Assembly: GCA_024234815.1 (NCBI GenBank)
Contig: JACKNO010000001.1
Coordinates: 434,001 to 498,000, forward strand
DNA: 64,000 bases
Direction: 5' to 3'
Source: Pseudomonadales bacterium
Lineage (GTDB): Bacteria; Pseudomonadota; Gammaproteobacteria; Pseudomonadales; Halieaceae
In this document: positions 26,105 through 34,429 of the stretch, one piece after another
Layout of the letters: each line of letters begins with the position of its first letter
Position numbering within the stretch: the stretch's first letter is position 1
Notes under the pieces: generated by a model
Databases searched by the model: none
What the model saw: the letters and a program-made list of their open reading frames with translations, nothing else
Told to the model about the DNA's origin: nothing
Translations under genes and position numbers: made by a program

Positions 26105-27469
26105 TTACTTGCCGATGCAAAAGCTGGAAAAAATCTGTCCCAGTAATTCGTCGCTGCTTACTGTTCCAGTTATTTCCCCGAGGCTTGACTGACAGAGGCG
26201 CAGGTCATCGGCCAGCAATTCAGCTGCGCCGGCGTCGGCCAACTGTTTTTGACCCGCTTGCAGGTAATGAGCTGCGCTTTCCAGTGCCTGCAAATGCCGG
26301 CGTCGAGCGCTGAAACTACCCTCGCTGGCATCGCGGAACCCCATGCAGTCTTTCAGGTGCTGTCGTAGCAGGTCCATGCCCGCTCCAGTTTTGGCCGAGA
26401 GGGTGACCAGGGCATTGCCGTCCCCTGTGCTCAACCGGGGTGAGTGGCCCGAGAGATCGCATTTGTTGTGAACTATAGTCACTGGAATATCCCGGGAGAA
26501 ATGGCGATTTCTCTCAGGCCAGATGCTGTCTGGATTGTTCTGTGCAGAAGGGTCACTGTCATCCACTACCAGCAATATTCGATCAGCTGAAGCCATTTCC
26601 TTCCAGGCCCGGCGAATGCCTTCCTGTTCCACCTCATTGCCGCTGTCACGCAGGCCAGCGGTATCGACTATATGCAGTGGCATGCCATCGATCTGGATAT
26701 GTTCGCGAAGTACGTCCCGGGTGGTGCCTGCGATAGCCGTGACTATTGCAGTGTCAGTGCCGGACAGCGCATTTAGCAAACTGGATTTTCCGGCATTGGG
26801 TTTGCCGGCGATAACCAGCTTCATGCCCTCGCGCATGAGACTGCCCTGTCGCGCCTGGCGCATGACAGAGGCTAATTGATCGGCAATATCCGCCAGTTGC
26901 TCTTTTACCTGGCCTTCCTGGATGAAGTCGATCTCCTCTTCCGGAAAATCAATGGCGGCCTCGACGTAAACCCTGAGCCGGGTGACCATGGTGACCAGTT
27001 CTTCAATCCTGCGGGAAAATTCACCCTGCAGGGAACGGCTGGCATTGAGCGCTGCCTGTTCGGTGGTGCTGTTGATCAGGTCGGCGATTGCTTCTGCCTG
27101 GGCGAGGTCAATTTTGTTATTCAGGTAGGCGCGTTGGGAAAACTCCCCGGGCCTGGCCGGGCGGGCTTTGCGGCGACAGACCTCCTGCATGAGCAGGTCG
27201 AGAATGACAGGTCCCCCGTGGGCCTGTAGTTCGACAACATCCTCGCCGGTAAACGAGTTGGGTGCGGGAAAAAGCAGGGCAATACCCGAGTCCAGAGTGA
27301 GTCCGGCACTGTTGTAGAAAGAGCTGAAATGGGCGTGGCGTGGCCGCAGTTCCAGATTGGTGAGTTCCGCGCCTATTGTCGCAGCCAGCGGCCCGGAAAT
27401 ACGGATGATACCCACGCCGCCCCGGCCGGGGGCGGTTGCGATCGCGGCAATGGTATCCTGGTCTGTCAG
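26105..27469 (-). CDS. mnmE: tRNA U34 modification GTPase MnmE, probable CTG start
   Basis: MnmE is the GTPase partner of MnmG. The G domain shows GKPNAGKSSLLNAL (G1), DTAGLR (G3) and NKCD (G4), and the protein ends in the catalytic FCIGK motif. No ATG, GTG or TTG gives a full-length protein: the first such codon (GTG at 27415) would delete the formyl-folate-binding GRGGVG region. A CTG at 27469 gives 454 residues, the same length as E. coli MnmE, and aligns residue by residue (xTDQDTIAAIATAPGRGG against MSDNDTIVAQATPPGRGG). That CTG overlaps the yidC stop as CTGA, suggesting translational coupling. Confidence 0.95.
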   Translation of the reverse strand: MTDQDTIAAIATAPGRGGVGIIRISGPLAATIGAELTNLELRPRHAHFSSFYNSAGLTLDSGIALLFPAPNSFTGEDVVELQAHGGPVILDLLMQEVCRRKARPARPGEFSQRAYLNNKIDLAQAEAIADLINSTTEQAALNASRSLQGEFSRRIEELVTMVTRLRVYVEAAIDFPEEEIDFIQEGQVKEQLADIADQLASVMRQARQGSLMREGMKLVIAGKPNAGKSSLLNALSGTDTAIVTAIAGTTRDVLREHIQIDGMPLHIVDTAGLRDSGNEVEQEGIRRAWKEMASADRILLVVDDSDPSAQNNPDSIWPERNRHFSRDIPVTIVHNKCDLSGHSPRLSTGDGNALVTLSAKTGAGMDLLRQHLKDCMGFRDASEGSFSARRRHLQALESAAHYLQAGQKQLADAGAAELLADDLRLCQSSLGEITGTVSSDELLGQIFSSFCIGK

Positions 27470-29172
27470 GACTTGGTGGCCCCCGCCTCTATCTGCTTGG
27501 TGATGACGTACTGCTGGGCCATGGACAGCAGGTTATTCACTACCCAGTACAGCACGAGGCCAGCGGGGAACCACAGGAAGAAAAAGGTGAACACCACAGG
27601 CATCCATTTCATGATTTTCGCCTGCATGGGGTCCGGTGGCGGGGGGTTGAGCATCTGCATAAAGAACATGCTGGCGCCCATCAGCAGCGGCAATACGAAG
27701 TAAGGATCCATGACCGACAAGTCCTTGATCCAGAGGATGAATGGCGCCTGGCGCAGTTCCACGCTTTCCATAAGCACCCAGTACAGCGCGATGAACACAG
27801 GCATCTGCACGAGAATTGGAAGGCAACCTCCCATCGGGTTGATCTTCTCCTTGCGATACAACTCCATCATGGCCTGGGATTGCTTTTGCTTGTCGTCCGC
27901 GTACTGCTCGCGAATGTCCTGCATTTTTGGTTGCACCCTGCGCATGTTGGCCATGGACTTGTAGCTGGTGGCGGACAGCTTGAAGAATGCTGCCTTGATC
28001 AGGACTGTCAGCAAAATGATCGCAACGCCCCAATTAGCAACCAGTGAATGGATTTTAGTCAGCAACCAGAACAGCGGTTGCGCGATCCACCACAGCCAGC
28101 CGTAATCCACGCTCAATTCCAGGTATGGAGAAATCTCCTGCAGTCGATACTGGTCTTTCGGGCCCGCATAGAACCGTGCGCCCACTTCGCCCAGTTGCCC
28201 GGGGTCAACTACCAGCGCCGGACTGGTGAACCCGGCGATATTGAAATCACTGCTGGTAACGCGAGTGCTGTAGTTATGGTTCTGCGCCGGGTCTGGTATC
28301 CAGGCACTCAAAAAGTAGTGCTGGATCATGGCAATCCAGCCTGCGGGCAGTGATGCCTTGAAGGGGTCTTCAGCCATCTGCTCGAAGGTGAACTTCGTGA
28401 AGTGGTCATCGGGTTGGGTAAGCGCAGCTCCGAGGAACGGTTGTAAGCCCATGCTGCCAGAGGAACTTGCCGAGGGCGCGGGGCTGCTGTCCCGCTTCAA
28501 CTGGCCGAACAGGTTTGCCTGCCAGCGGCTGTCACTGCCGTTTTCCACGAGGTAATCCACGTGGACCAGGTAGTCCCCGCGTTGCAGCGTGAATCGTTTG
28601 GTAACTTTTATTCCGGTATCGTCCTGCCAGGAGAGTTTTACCACAAGCTCATTCTGGCCGTCTGCCATCTTATATAGGGAAGAAGAAGTGGCGTAGGTGG
28701 GGCGCTCTCCCTTATCAATACCGTTAACACCGATCAGGCCGCTCTGGGCAATGTATGTGCGTGTGGAATTGTCTTCCAGCAGCACAAAGGGAACGTCCGG
28801 TTCATTGATCTGGGCAGGGTATTTGGGTAGAGCCAGTTCTATTATGTCTCCACCTTTCAGGTCGATGGCCATCTGCAATACATCGGTATGAACCCGAACG
28901 ATGCGTCCGCTTTTGGCACTTTCTACTGATGCGTGCTCGGCCACTTCGGCTGCCGGTGCGGTATCTGCCATGGATGGCAGGTCATCTGCGGTATCCTGCG
29001 CGACGTTCGCCGGCAGGTCCAGGGCGTCATGAAGGTCATCTGCGGAGCTCAGGCGAGTTTGTTCCTGCATTGGTGAACTGGTCTTGGCCTCCTTGAAATC
29101 CACCCACTTGGTGAGCAGCATGAAGGAAAGTACGGCTATAGCGCCGATTAGCAAGGAGCGTTGCAAATCCAT
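27466..29172 (-). CDS. yidC: Membrane protein insertase YidC
   Basis: YidC inserts and folds inner-membrane proteins, including Fo subunits a and c encoded nearby. The 568-residue protein has an N-terminal membrane anchor (RSLLIGAIAVLSFMLLTKW), a long periplasmic beta-sandwich domain to about residue 350, and the five-helix insertase core with the GGCLPILVQMPVFIALYWVL segment. It follows yidD with a short gap and overlaps mnmE by four bases (CTGA). Confidence 0.97.
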   Translation of the reverse strand: MDLQRSLLIGAIAVLSFMLLTKWVDFKEAKTSSPMQEQTRLSSADDLHDALDLPANVAQDTADDLPSMADTAPAAEVAEHASVESAKSGRIVRVHTDVLQMAIDLKGGDIIELALPKYPAQINEPDVPFVLLEDNSTRTYIAQSGLIGVNGIDKGERPTYATSSSLYKMADGQNELVVKLSWQDDTGIKVTKRFTLQRGDYLVHVDYLVENGSDSRWQANLFGQLKRDSSPAPSASSSGSMGLQPFLGAALTQPDDHFTKFTFEQMAEDPFKASLPAGWIAMIQHYFLSAWIPDPAQNHNYSTRVTSSDFNIAGFTSPALVVDPGQLGEVGARFYAGPKDQYRLQEISPYLELSVDYGWLWWIAQPLFWLLTKIHSLVANWGVAIILLTVLIKAAFFKLSATSYKSMANMRRVQPKMQDIREQYADDKQKQSQAMMELYRKEKINPMGGCLPILVQMPVFIALYWVLMESVELRQAPFILWIKDLSVMDPYFVLPLLMGASMFFMQMLNPPPPDPMQAKIMKWMPVVFTFFFLWFPAGLVLYWVVNNLLSMAQQYVITKQIEAGATKS

Positions 29173-29187
29173 AATGGTATCTTTGGT

Positions 29188-29415
29188 CTAGTGTGAGTGC
29201 GGGCAGGGTGGGACGGGATCTATCCCGCCAGCGTGCCAGGGGTGGCACTTACCCAATCGGCGCAGGGCGAGATAACTCCCCCTGATTACACCGTGCGTAT
29301 TAATTGCGTCCTGGGCGTAACTTGAGCAGTTCGGATAGAAACGGCAGTTGTTCCCCAGGAAGGGACTCAGGCAGGCCTGGTAGCAGGTAATCAAAAATAT
29401 AAGCAAGCGACGCAT
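29188..29415 (-). CDS. yidD: Membrane protein insertion efficiency factor YidD
   Basis: The 75-residue protein begins MRRLLIFLITCYQACLSPF and has the conserved cysteine motifs CRFYPNCSSYA and CHPWHAGGIDPVP of the YidD (haemolytic-protein) family, which aids YidC-dependent insertion. The frame is open upstream, but the ATG at 29415 overlaps the rnpA stop as TAATG and matches the family start. The N-terminal amphipathic/hydrophobic helix likely binds the inner membrane. Confidence 0.95.
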   Translation of the reverse strand: MRRLLIFLITCYQACLSPFLGNNCRFYPNCSSYAQDAINTHGVIRGSYLALRRLGKCHPWHAGGIDPVPPCPHSH

Positions 29416-29810
29416 TAGCGGTCCTGGCTGGTCTTCGATTCGGGCTTGGGGATTTGGCGGCACAGCTTCTGCCACTGCTGCTGCAATATAGAGGATAGTT
29501 CGGCATTATCCAACTGGTCTATGCCCCGGCGAGTGAGCAGTACAACATCCATGCTGGGTTCACTCTCAGGCAGGGCGCGGAAAAACTCCCTGGCTATCCG
29601 TTTGATTCGATTGCGTTGTACGGCCAGGCGTACATTTTTCTTGGCTATAACCAGACCCAGGCGATGCCCGGGCCCGTCATTCTCTCTTGCCAGTAATAGC
29701 AGGTATTTTTGCGAGGCCTTGGCCTGCGCATTATCAAACACCCTGCTGTAGTCGCCAGCCTTGAGTAAGCGCTTGGTCTTGGGAAAACTCTCGTCAACCT
29801 GCCCGCTCAC
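29415..29810 (-). CDS. rnpA: Ribonuclease P protein component
   Basis: RnpA assists the RNase P RNA in 5' maturation of tRNAs. The 131-residue basic protein has the family core RNRIKRIAREFFR near residue 60, preceded by LGLVIAKKNVRLAVQ. Its TAA overlaps the yidD ATG (TAATG) and it follows rpmH closely, the usual rpmH-rnpA-yidD-yidC-mnmE order. Confidence 0.96.
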   Translation of the reverse strand: MSGQVDESFPKTKRLLKAGDYSRVFDNAQAKASQKYLLLLARENDGPGHRLGLVIAKKNVRLAVQRNRIKRIAREFFRALPESEPSMDVVLLTRRGIDQLDNAELSSILQQQWQKLCRQIPKPESKTSQDR

Positions 29811-29828
29811 CCGGCAAGCTTACCCGGA

Positions 29829-29963
29829 TCAGAGAGCGAGGCGCTTGCGGCCCCGGGCGCGACGACGGTTCAATACCTGACGGCCGCCCTTTGTTGCCAT
29901 GCGAGCGCGGAAACCGTGGGTGCGGGCTCGTTTAATTACGCTGGGCTGAAATGTTCTTTTCAT
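29829..29963 (-). CDS. rpmH: 50S ribosomal protein L34
   Basis: A 44-residue, highly basic protein starts MKRTFQPSVIKRARTHGFRA and ends GRKRLAL, nearly identical to other gammaproteobacterial L34 proteins. It heads the rpmH-rnpA-yidD-yidC-mnmE operon and is transcribed away from dnaA. A consensus-like promoter lies about 90 bases upstream. Confidence 0.98.
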   Translation of the reverse strand: MKRTFQPSVIKRARTHGFRARMATKGGRQVLNRRRARGRKRLAL

Positions 29964-30050
29964 AGCTGTGTTCCAGTTTGGGTGCGAGGCAACGGCCGCA
30001 GTTTGGCCAGGTGGCCAGTTAGCGGGCGTTAGCCGGAAAAAAGGTGGGGT

Positions 30051-30079
30051 ATTCTATTGAAACGGCGCGACTAATTCAA
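30051..30079 (-). promoter_or_regulatory. Sigma-70 promoter of rpmH operon
   Basis: On the minus strand TTGAAT (30074-30079) and TAGAAT (30051-30056) are separated by 17 bases. The position, 88 bases upstream of the rpmH start, and the high expected expression of L34 support this as the operon promoter. Confidence 0.75.
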
Positions 30080-30250
30080 TCACGATGTCGGTAATATTAC
30101 CTCGGCCCCTGTGCGCCGTCAGGGCGGCGGGTGGTCGGCAACCCGTTATGGGAGACCGCGCGGTACGCCAGGAAGCCGAATTGCGGCAGAGCCAGTACTG
30201 GCGAGCGCTGCGGCCATCGACCCACAAATTCCCCCAAAGATACTAACAAC

Positions 30251-30259
30251 TTATCCACA
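30251..30259 (+). promoter_or_regulatory. DnaA box, perfect consensus
   Basis: TTATCCACA matches the DnaA consensus at all nine positions. It lies about 250 bases upstream of dnaA. Confidence 0.8.
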
Positions 30260-30369
30260 GGTGAAAGTATACCAGCAGCGCGCCGGAAACAGTGGACAAA
30301 AAACGGACAAAAACGCTATATGTGTATGATTTATAATATAAAAAGAATTTAGCCGGCGACGATTATTTA

Positions 30370-30378
30370 TGTGGATAA
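30370..30378 (-). promoter_or_regulatory. DnaA box, perfect consensus, inverted
   Basis: TGTGGATAA on the plus strand is TTATCCACA on the minus strand, a perfect DnaA box. It lies about 130 bases upstream of dnaA and faces the box at 30251. Confidence 0.8.
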
Positions 30379-30503
30379 CTTCGCTGCAGAGGCGTATTAT
30401 TCGGCCTCTGACAATACAATAAATAACCGCAGTTACCGTACTCGGAAATGTTCAATTTTTCGCAGGAATGTTAGGTCTGGCGACTGGCATCAAGGGGTTG
30501 ATT

Positions 30504-31967
30504 TTGCCTGAAGAAGTAGTTTGGCAGCAATGCGTGAATCGGCTGCAGGACGAGTTACCATCACAACAATTTAATACCTGGATAAGACCGCTGCAGGCCA
30601 GTAGTGATGGGCGTCACCTGACGCTGCTGGCTCCTAACCGGTTTATCAAGGATTTCGTATCGGACAAGTTCTCCGAGCGGATTTCCGAGTTGGTGAAAGA
30701 ACTGGGTCGGGAGTCGGCCATGGAAGTCGTGCTGCGCATCAATGACGGCAGTGCGCGCGAATCTGTGGTGGAGCGAGCGCCAGTGCGAGTGGCCGCGAAT
30801 GTCGAGGTGTCCCCGGGCATGCAGCCGGCGATTTCAGGGCAATCGATGAATGGCAATGCAGGCTCCGCGGATACCCGTTCGTTCAGGTCTCATCAGCCCC
30901 GGGCCGAGAACTCAAGAAAGGTAGATGTTGTAGGCTCCCTCCAGCATCAGCACCATTTGGTAGACAACTATACCTTTGACAATTTTATCGAGGGTAAATC
31001 CAACCAGTTGGCGCTTGCGGCCGCAAAACAGGTAGCCCAGAACCCCGGCGATTCCTATAACCCGCTGTTTCTCTATGGCGGCGTAGGGCTTGGTAAAACC
31101 CACCTGATGCATGCGGTGGGAAATGCGCTGAAGCTGGAGAACCCGCAGGCCAAGGTCGTGTACCTGCACTCCGAGCGCTTTGTCGCCGATATGGTCAAGG
31201 CGCTTCAACTGAATGCAATCAGCGATTTCAAGCGCTACTACCGTTCAGTCGATGCCCTGCTGATTGATGACATTCAGTTCTTTGCCAAGAAAGATCGCTC
31301 CCAGGAGGAGTTTTTCCATACCTTCAACGCCCTGTTGGAAGGTGGTCAGCAGATGATTCTTACCTGTGACCGCTACCCAAAGGAAATAGACGGCCTCGAA
31401 GAGCGACTCAAATCCCGATTCGGTTGGGGTCTCACCGTGGCGGTGGAGCCGCCCGAACTGGAGACCCGGGTGGCCATCCTCATGAAAAAGGCGACCCAGG
31501 CACGGATAGACCTGCCGCCGGACGCCGCATTTTTCATTGCCCAGCGTATACGCTCGAATGTGCGAGAACTCGAGGGGGCGCTCAAGAGAGTGATAGCGAG
31601 CGCACACTTCATCGGCAAACCCATCGATGTTGACTTGGTGAAAGACAGTCTCAAGGACCTTTTGGCGCTACAGGACAAGCAGGTCAGCCTGGACAATATT
31701 CAGCGCACGGTGGCGGAGTACTACAAGATCAAGGTCGCCGATTTGATGTCCCGCCGACGCAGTCGCTCGGTGGCTCGTCCCCGCCAGGTGGCGATGGCTC
31801 TTGCCAAGGAATTGACCAATCACAGCCTGCCGGAGATCGGCGATAGCTTCGGCGGCAGAGATCACACGACAGTCCTGCACGGATGCCGTAAAATCAAGGA
31901 ACTTCGCGAAAGTAACTCCGATATTAGCGAAGATTACAAAAACCTGTTGCGATCGCTCACAACTTGA
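30504..31967 (+). CDS. dnaA: Chromosomal replication initiator protein DnaA
   Basis: DnaA binds DnaA boxes and opens the origin. Walker A GGVGLGKTHLMHA, Walker B LLIDDIQFFA and the C-terminal signature region DHTTVLHGC with RPRQVAMALAKEL are all present. An in-frame ATG exists at 30468, but its AGGA is almost in contact with the start, whereas TTG at 30504 has AAGGGG six bases upstream and gives MPEEVVWQQCVNRLQDELPS, aligning with the family N-terminus. The TTG start gives 487 residues. dnaN, recF and gyrB follow in the usual order. Confidence 0.95.
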   Translation: MPEEVVWQQCVNRLQDELPSQQFNTWIRPLQASSDGRHLTLLAPNRFIKDFVSDKFSERISELVKELGRESAMEVVLRINDGSARESVVERAPVRVAANVEVSPGMQPAISGQSMNGNAGSADTRSFRSHQPRAENSRKVDVVGSLQHQHHLVDNYTFDNFIEGKSNQLALAAAKQVAQNPGDSYNPLFLYGGVGLGKTHLMHAVGNALKLENPQAKVVYLHSERFVADMVKALQLNAISDFKRYYRSVDALLIDDIQFFAKKDRSQEEFFHTFNALLEGGQQMILTCDRYPKEIDGLEERLKSRFGWGLTVAVEPPELETRVAILMKKATQARIDLPPDAAFFIAQRIRSNVRELEGALKRVIASAHFIGKPIDVDLVKDSLKDLLALQDKQVSLDNIQRTVAEYYKIKVADLMSRRRSRSVARPRQVAMALAKELTNHSLPEIGDSFGGRDHTTVLHGCRKIKELRESNSDISEDYKNLLRSLTT

Positions 31968-32067
31968 TAATCTTTGTCAGTTAGTAGACGGCGGCGAACA
32001 ACCGCGCATGGAGCGGTTTGTTATCGGGCAACACTCAATGCTATTTGTGGGAAGGGAAAACAGTTAT

Positions 32068-33171
32068 ATGAAGTTCACTATTTCGCGGGATGCCCTACTC
32101 AAACCGCTAAATCTTGTAGCCGGTGTGGTCGAACGCCGACAGACGCTACCGATCCTGGCAAACGTGTTGTTGGTACTGGATGGGGACCGTCTGGCGCTTA
32201 CCGGAACGGATCTCGAAGTCGAGTTGGTGGGTCGCGTAAAGCTCGCCTCTGCCGGTGAATCAGGTGAGATCACTGTGCCCGCTCGCAAACTGGCGGACAT
32301 CTGCAAATCGCTGCCCGAGGGCAGTAACATCGAACTTGCCGCCGGTGAAAACAAGGTAACTTTGAAGTCGGGGCGCAGTCGCTTCACCCTGTCCACGCTG
32401 CCAGCGCGGGAGTTTCCCAATGTCGAGGACAGCATGGGAACTCACCAGTTTACCGTCAAACAGGGGCAGTTGAAGCGCCTGATCGATCGCACCGGCTTTG
32501 CGATGGCCCAACAGGATGTGCGCTACTATCTCAACGGCATGTTATGGGAGATCAAGGGGCGGCAATTGCGGGTCGTGGCCACCGATGGCCATCGACTGGC
32601 CATGTGTACTCTGCTCGAGAAGGTTGACACCAGTGACGACACCCAGGTGATTCTGCCGCGCAAGGGGGTGCTGGAACTTGTTCGGCTCCTGCTCGAAGAT
32701 GATGCCGATATCGCTATTGTTATCGGTAGCAACCACATTCGTGCCACCACGGATGATTTTACCTTCACCTCCAAGCTGGTAGATGGCAAGTTTCCCGACT
32801 ACCAGCGAGTGCTGCCGCGTTCACCCGACAAAATCATTCTCGGGTCGCGCCTTGAGATGCGGCAAGCGTTTACGCGAGCAGCCATTCTATCCAACGAAAA
32901 ATACCGTGGCGTACGTCTTAAACTGACTGATAACAGCCTGGATATTGTTGCGAACAACCCCGAGCAGGAAGAGGCTGAGGAAGCTGTGCCTGTTGAGTAC
33001 AAGGGCGATTCATTGGAAGTGGGCTTTAATGTGGGCTATCTGCTGGATGTGCTGGGCGTACTCAGCGGGGAGCAGGTGAAACTCTCGCTGTCAGACCCGA
33101 ACAGTAGCGCGCTGCTGGAGGAATCAGATTCCGGTGATTCGCTCTACGTTGTGATGCCCATGCGCCTCTAG
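32068..33171 (+). CDS. dnaN: DNA polymerase III beta sliding clamp
   Basis: The beta clamp encircles DNA and tethers Pol III. From the ATG at 32068 the product is 367 residues, starting MKFTISRDALLKPLNLVAGV and ending YVVMPMRL, as in E. coli (366 residues). The frame stays open 20 codons upstream, but that part is not homologous. It lies 100 bases after dnaA and 80 bases before recF. Confidence 0.97.
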   Translation: MKFTISRDALLKPLNLVAGVVERRQTLPILANVLLVLDGDRLALTGTDLEVELVGRVKLASAGESGEITVPARKLADICKSLPEGSNIELAAGENKVTLKSGRSRFTLSTLPAREFPNVEDSMGTHQFTVKQGQLKRLIDRTGFAMAQQDVRYYLNGMLWEIKGRQLRVVATDGHRLAMCTLLEKVDTSDDTQVILPRKGVLELVRLLLEDDADIAIVIGSNHIRATTDDFTFTSKLVDGKFPDYQRVLPRSPDKIILGSRLEMRQAFTRAAILSNEKYRGVRLKLTDNSLDIVANNPEQEEAEEAVPVEYKGDSLEVGFNVGYLLDVLGVLSGEQVKLSLSDPNSSALLEESDSGDSLYVVMPMRL

Positions 33172-33251
33172 GAAGGGGCGTATTACACTTCACGCCAGCA
33201 ACTGCCAAAACAGCGTCACAGGCTATTGAAGCCTGGTGATATCGGGCTAAT

Positions 33252-34370
33252 GTGTCTCTAACTCGTCTTCAGATTAGCCGCGTGAGAAACCTGGAGCAGG
33301 TGAAGTTGCAGGAGCTCGCGCGGGTAAACGTTTTTTTTGGTCGTAACGGTAGCGGTAAGACCAGTGTGCTGGAAGCGATTCATCTTTTGGGAATGGCTCG
33401 ATCCTTTCGCGGCAATAGCGTCAAATCCCTGATTACCCACGGTGAGGCGAACTGTGTCGTTTATGGCATGGCAGATGCGCCGGGTACCTCGGGGGCAGGT
33501 GTAAGTCTGGGTGTCCAGCGTGGAGTGGATGGGGACATAACCATAAAGGTGGGGGGCGGCGCCGTGAAGTCGGTCGCGCACCTCGTCGAGCACCTCCCCT
33601 TGCAGGTTATAAACGCCGACAGTTTCGAATTGTTGACTGGATCACCGGCGGCGAGGAGACAGTACCTGGACTGGGGAGTGTTCCACGTGGAACATCGCTT
33701 CCTGGAGCAATGGCAGCGTTTCCAGCGCTGCATTAAACAGCGCAATAAGTTGCTGCGGCATGGTAAAATTCAACCACAGGAACTGGCGGTCTGGACTCGT
33801 GATCTGGCCACTTCAGGGGCGGCAATCGGTGAATACCGAAAGGAGTACTTCAAGCTGCTGGTGCCCCGGTTTAAAGGGATTGTAGGGCAGCTCGTCCCCT
33901 CACTGGCGGCGGGTCTGGAGTTGCGCTACCACCAGGGCTGGGACCGGCAGGCGAGCTATGCGGAGGCGCTGCAGAACAGTCTGGCGACCGATACCGAACA
34001 CGGCTATACCCACGTCGGACCCCAGCGCGCGGATATCAGGGTGCTGCTGGATGGGCACCTCGCGGCGGAGACGCTGTCCCGGGGTCAGCAAAAATTGGTG
34101 GTGTGTGGGCTGAAACTGGCACAGGGTCAACTTGTGACGGAGCAGGGGAAAGGCTGCTGCACCTATCTCGTGGACGATTTACCATCGGAGCTGGACCTGC
34201 AGCACAGCCGCCAGGTATGTGAATTGTTAGCCTCAATGGAGGCCCAGGTATTTATTACCTGTGTAGACCGGGCCGCTATAGCTGCGGTCTGGCCCGCTGA
34301 CAAGGCGGGGATGACTATGTTCCACGTGGAACATGGCAGTGTTAGCCCGGTTAGCGCGGCGGCTGTATGA
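33252..34370 (+). CDS. recF: DNA replication/repair protein RecF
   Basis: RecF helps load RecA at single-strand gaps. The 372-residue SMC-like ATPase starts with GTG, has the Walker A motif GRNGSGKTSVLEAI near residue 30, and the C-terminal ABC signature SRGQQKLVVCGLKLAQGQ and Walker B YLVDDLPSELD. The gene contains two perfect parS sites (33679-33694 and 34318-34333); both encode the peptide FHVEH, the first at a conserved position, the second in the variable tail (FHVEHGSVSPVSAAAV). Confidence 0.96.
   Translation: MSLTRLQISRVRNLEQVKLQELARVNVFFGRNGSGKTSVLEAIHLLGMARSFRGNSVKSLITHGEANCVVYGMADAPGTSGAGVSLGVQRGVDGDITIKVGGGAVKSVAHLVEHLPLQVINADSFELLTGSPAARRQYLDWGVFHVEHRFLEQWQRFQRCIKQRNKLLRHGKIQPQELAVWTRDLATSGAAIGEYRKEYFKLLVPRFKGIVGQLVPSLAAGLELRYHQGWDRQASYAEALQNSLATDTEHGYTHVGPQRADIRVLLDGHLAAETLSRGQQKLVVCGLKLAQGQLVTEQGKGCCTYLVDDLPSELDLQHSRQVCELLASMEAQVFITCVDRAAIAAVWPADKAGMTMFHVEHGSVSPVSAAAV
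33679..33694. promoter_or_regulatory. parS: parS centromere site 1
   Basis: TGTTCCACGTGGAACA is a perfect 16-bp palindrome identical to the consensus parS recognised by chromosomal ParB proteins. It lies inside recF and about 3.5 kb from the rpmH-dnaA interval, within the usual origin-proximal zone. Confidence 0.93.
34318..34333. promoter_or_regulatory. parS: parS centromere site 2
   Basis: A second perfect copy of the 16-bp palindrome TGTTCCACGTGGAACA lies 639 bases after the first, near the recF 3' end. Two identical 16-mers this close cannot be chance and mark a ParB loading zone. Confidence 0.93.
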
Positions 34371-34429
34371 AACCGCTGTGTTGGCCAAGGCCCTTTTATA
34401 TAAATAGATGCAGTATCGAGAGTTAAGCT

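Larger units (their letters stand above)
30221..30467. other. rpmH-dnaA intergenic region; candidate replication origin A
   Basis: The gap between divergent rpmH and dnaA holds two perfect DnaA boxes in opposite orientation (30251-30259 and 30370-30378), a near-match to TTATACACA on the minus strand (30321-30329, 8 of 9), and an AT-rich block at 30312-30352 containing TTATAATATAAAAAG. Gene orientation switches here: ribosomal and housekeeping genes run leftward to the left and dnaA-gyrB rightward, as expected around an origin. In pseudomonads this interval is an established origin. It may alternatively act mainly in dnaA autoregulation. Confidence 0.55.

Noticed and set aside
28553..28568. 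parS-like 16-mer in yidC with an intact CCACGTGG core
   Set aside because: It matches the palindrome at 13 of 16 positions but lacks the outer half-site symmetry; probably chance, given the two perfect copies in recF.
30131..30352. 73-codon open frame upstream of dnaA
   Set aside because: It covers the DnaA boxes and AT-rich block and has no family resemblance.
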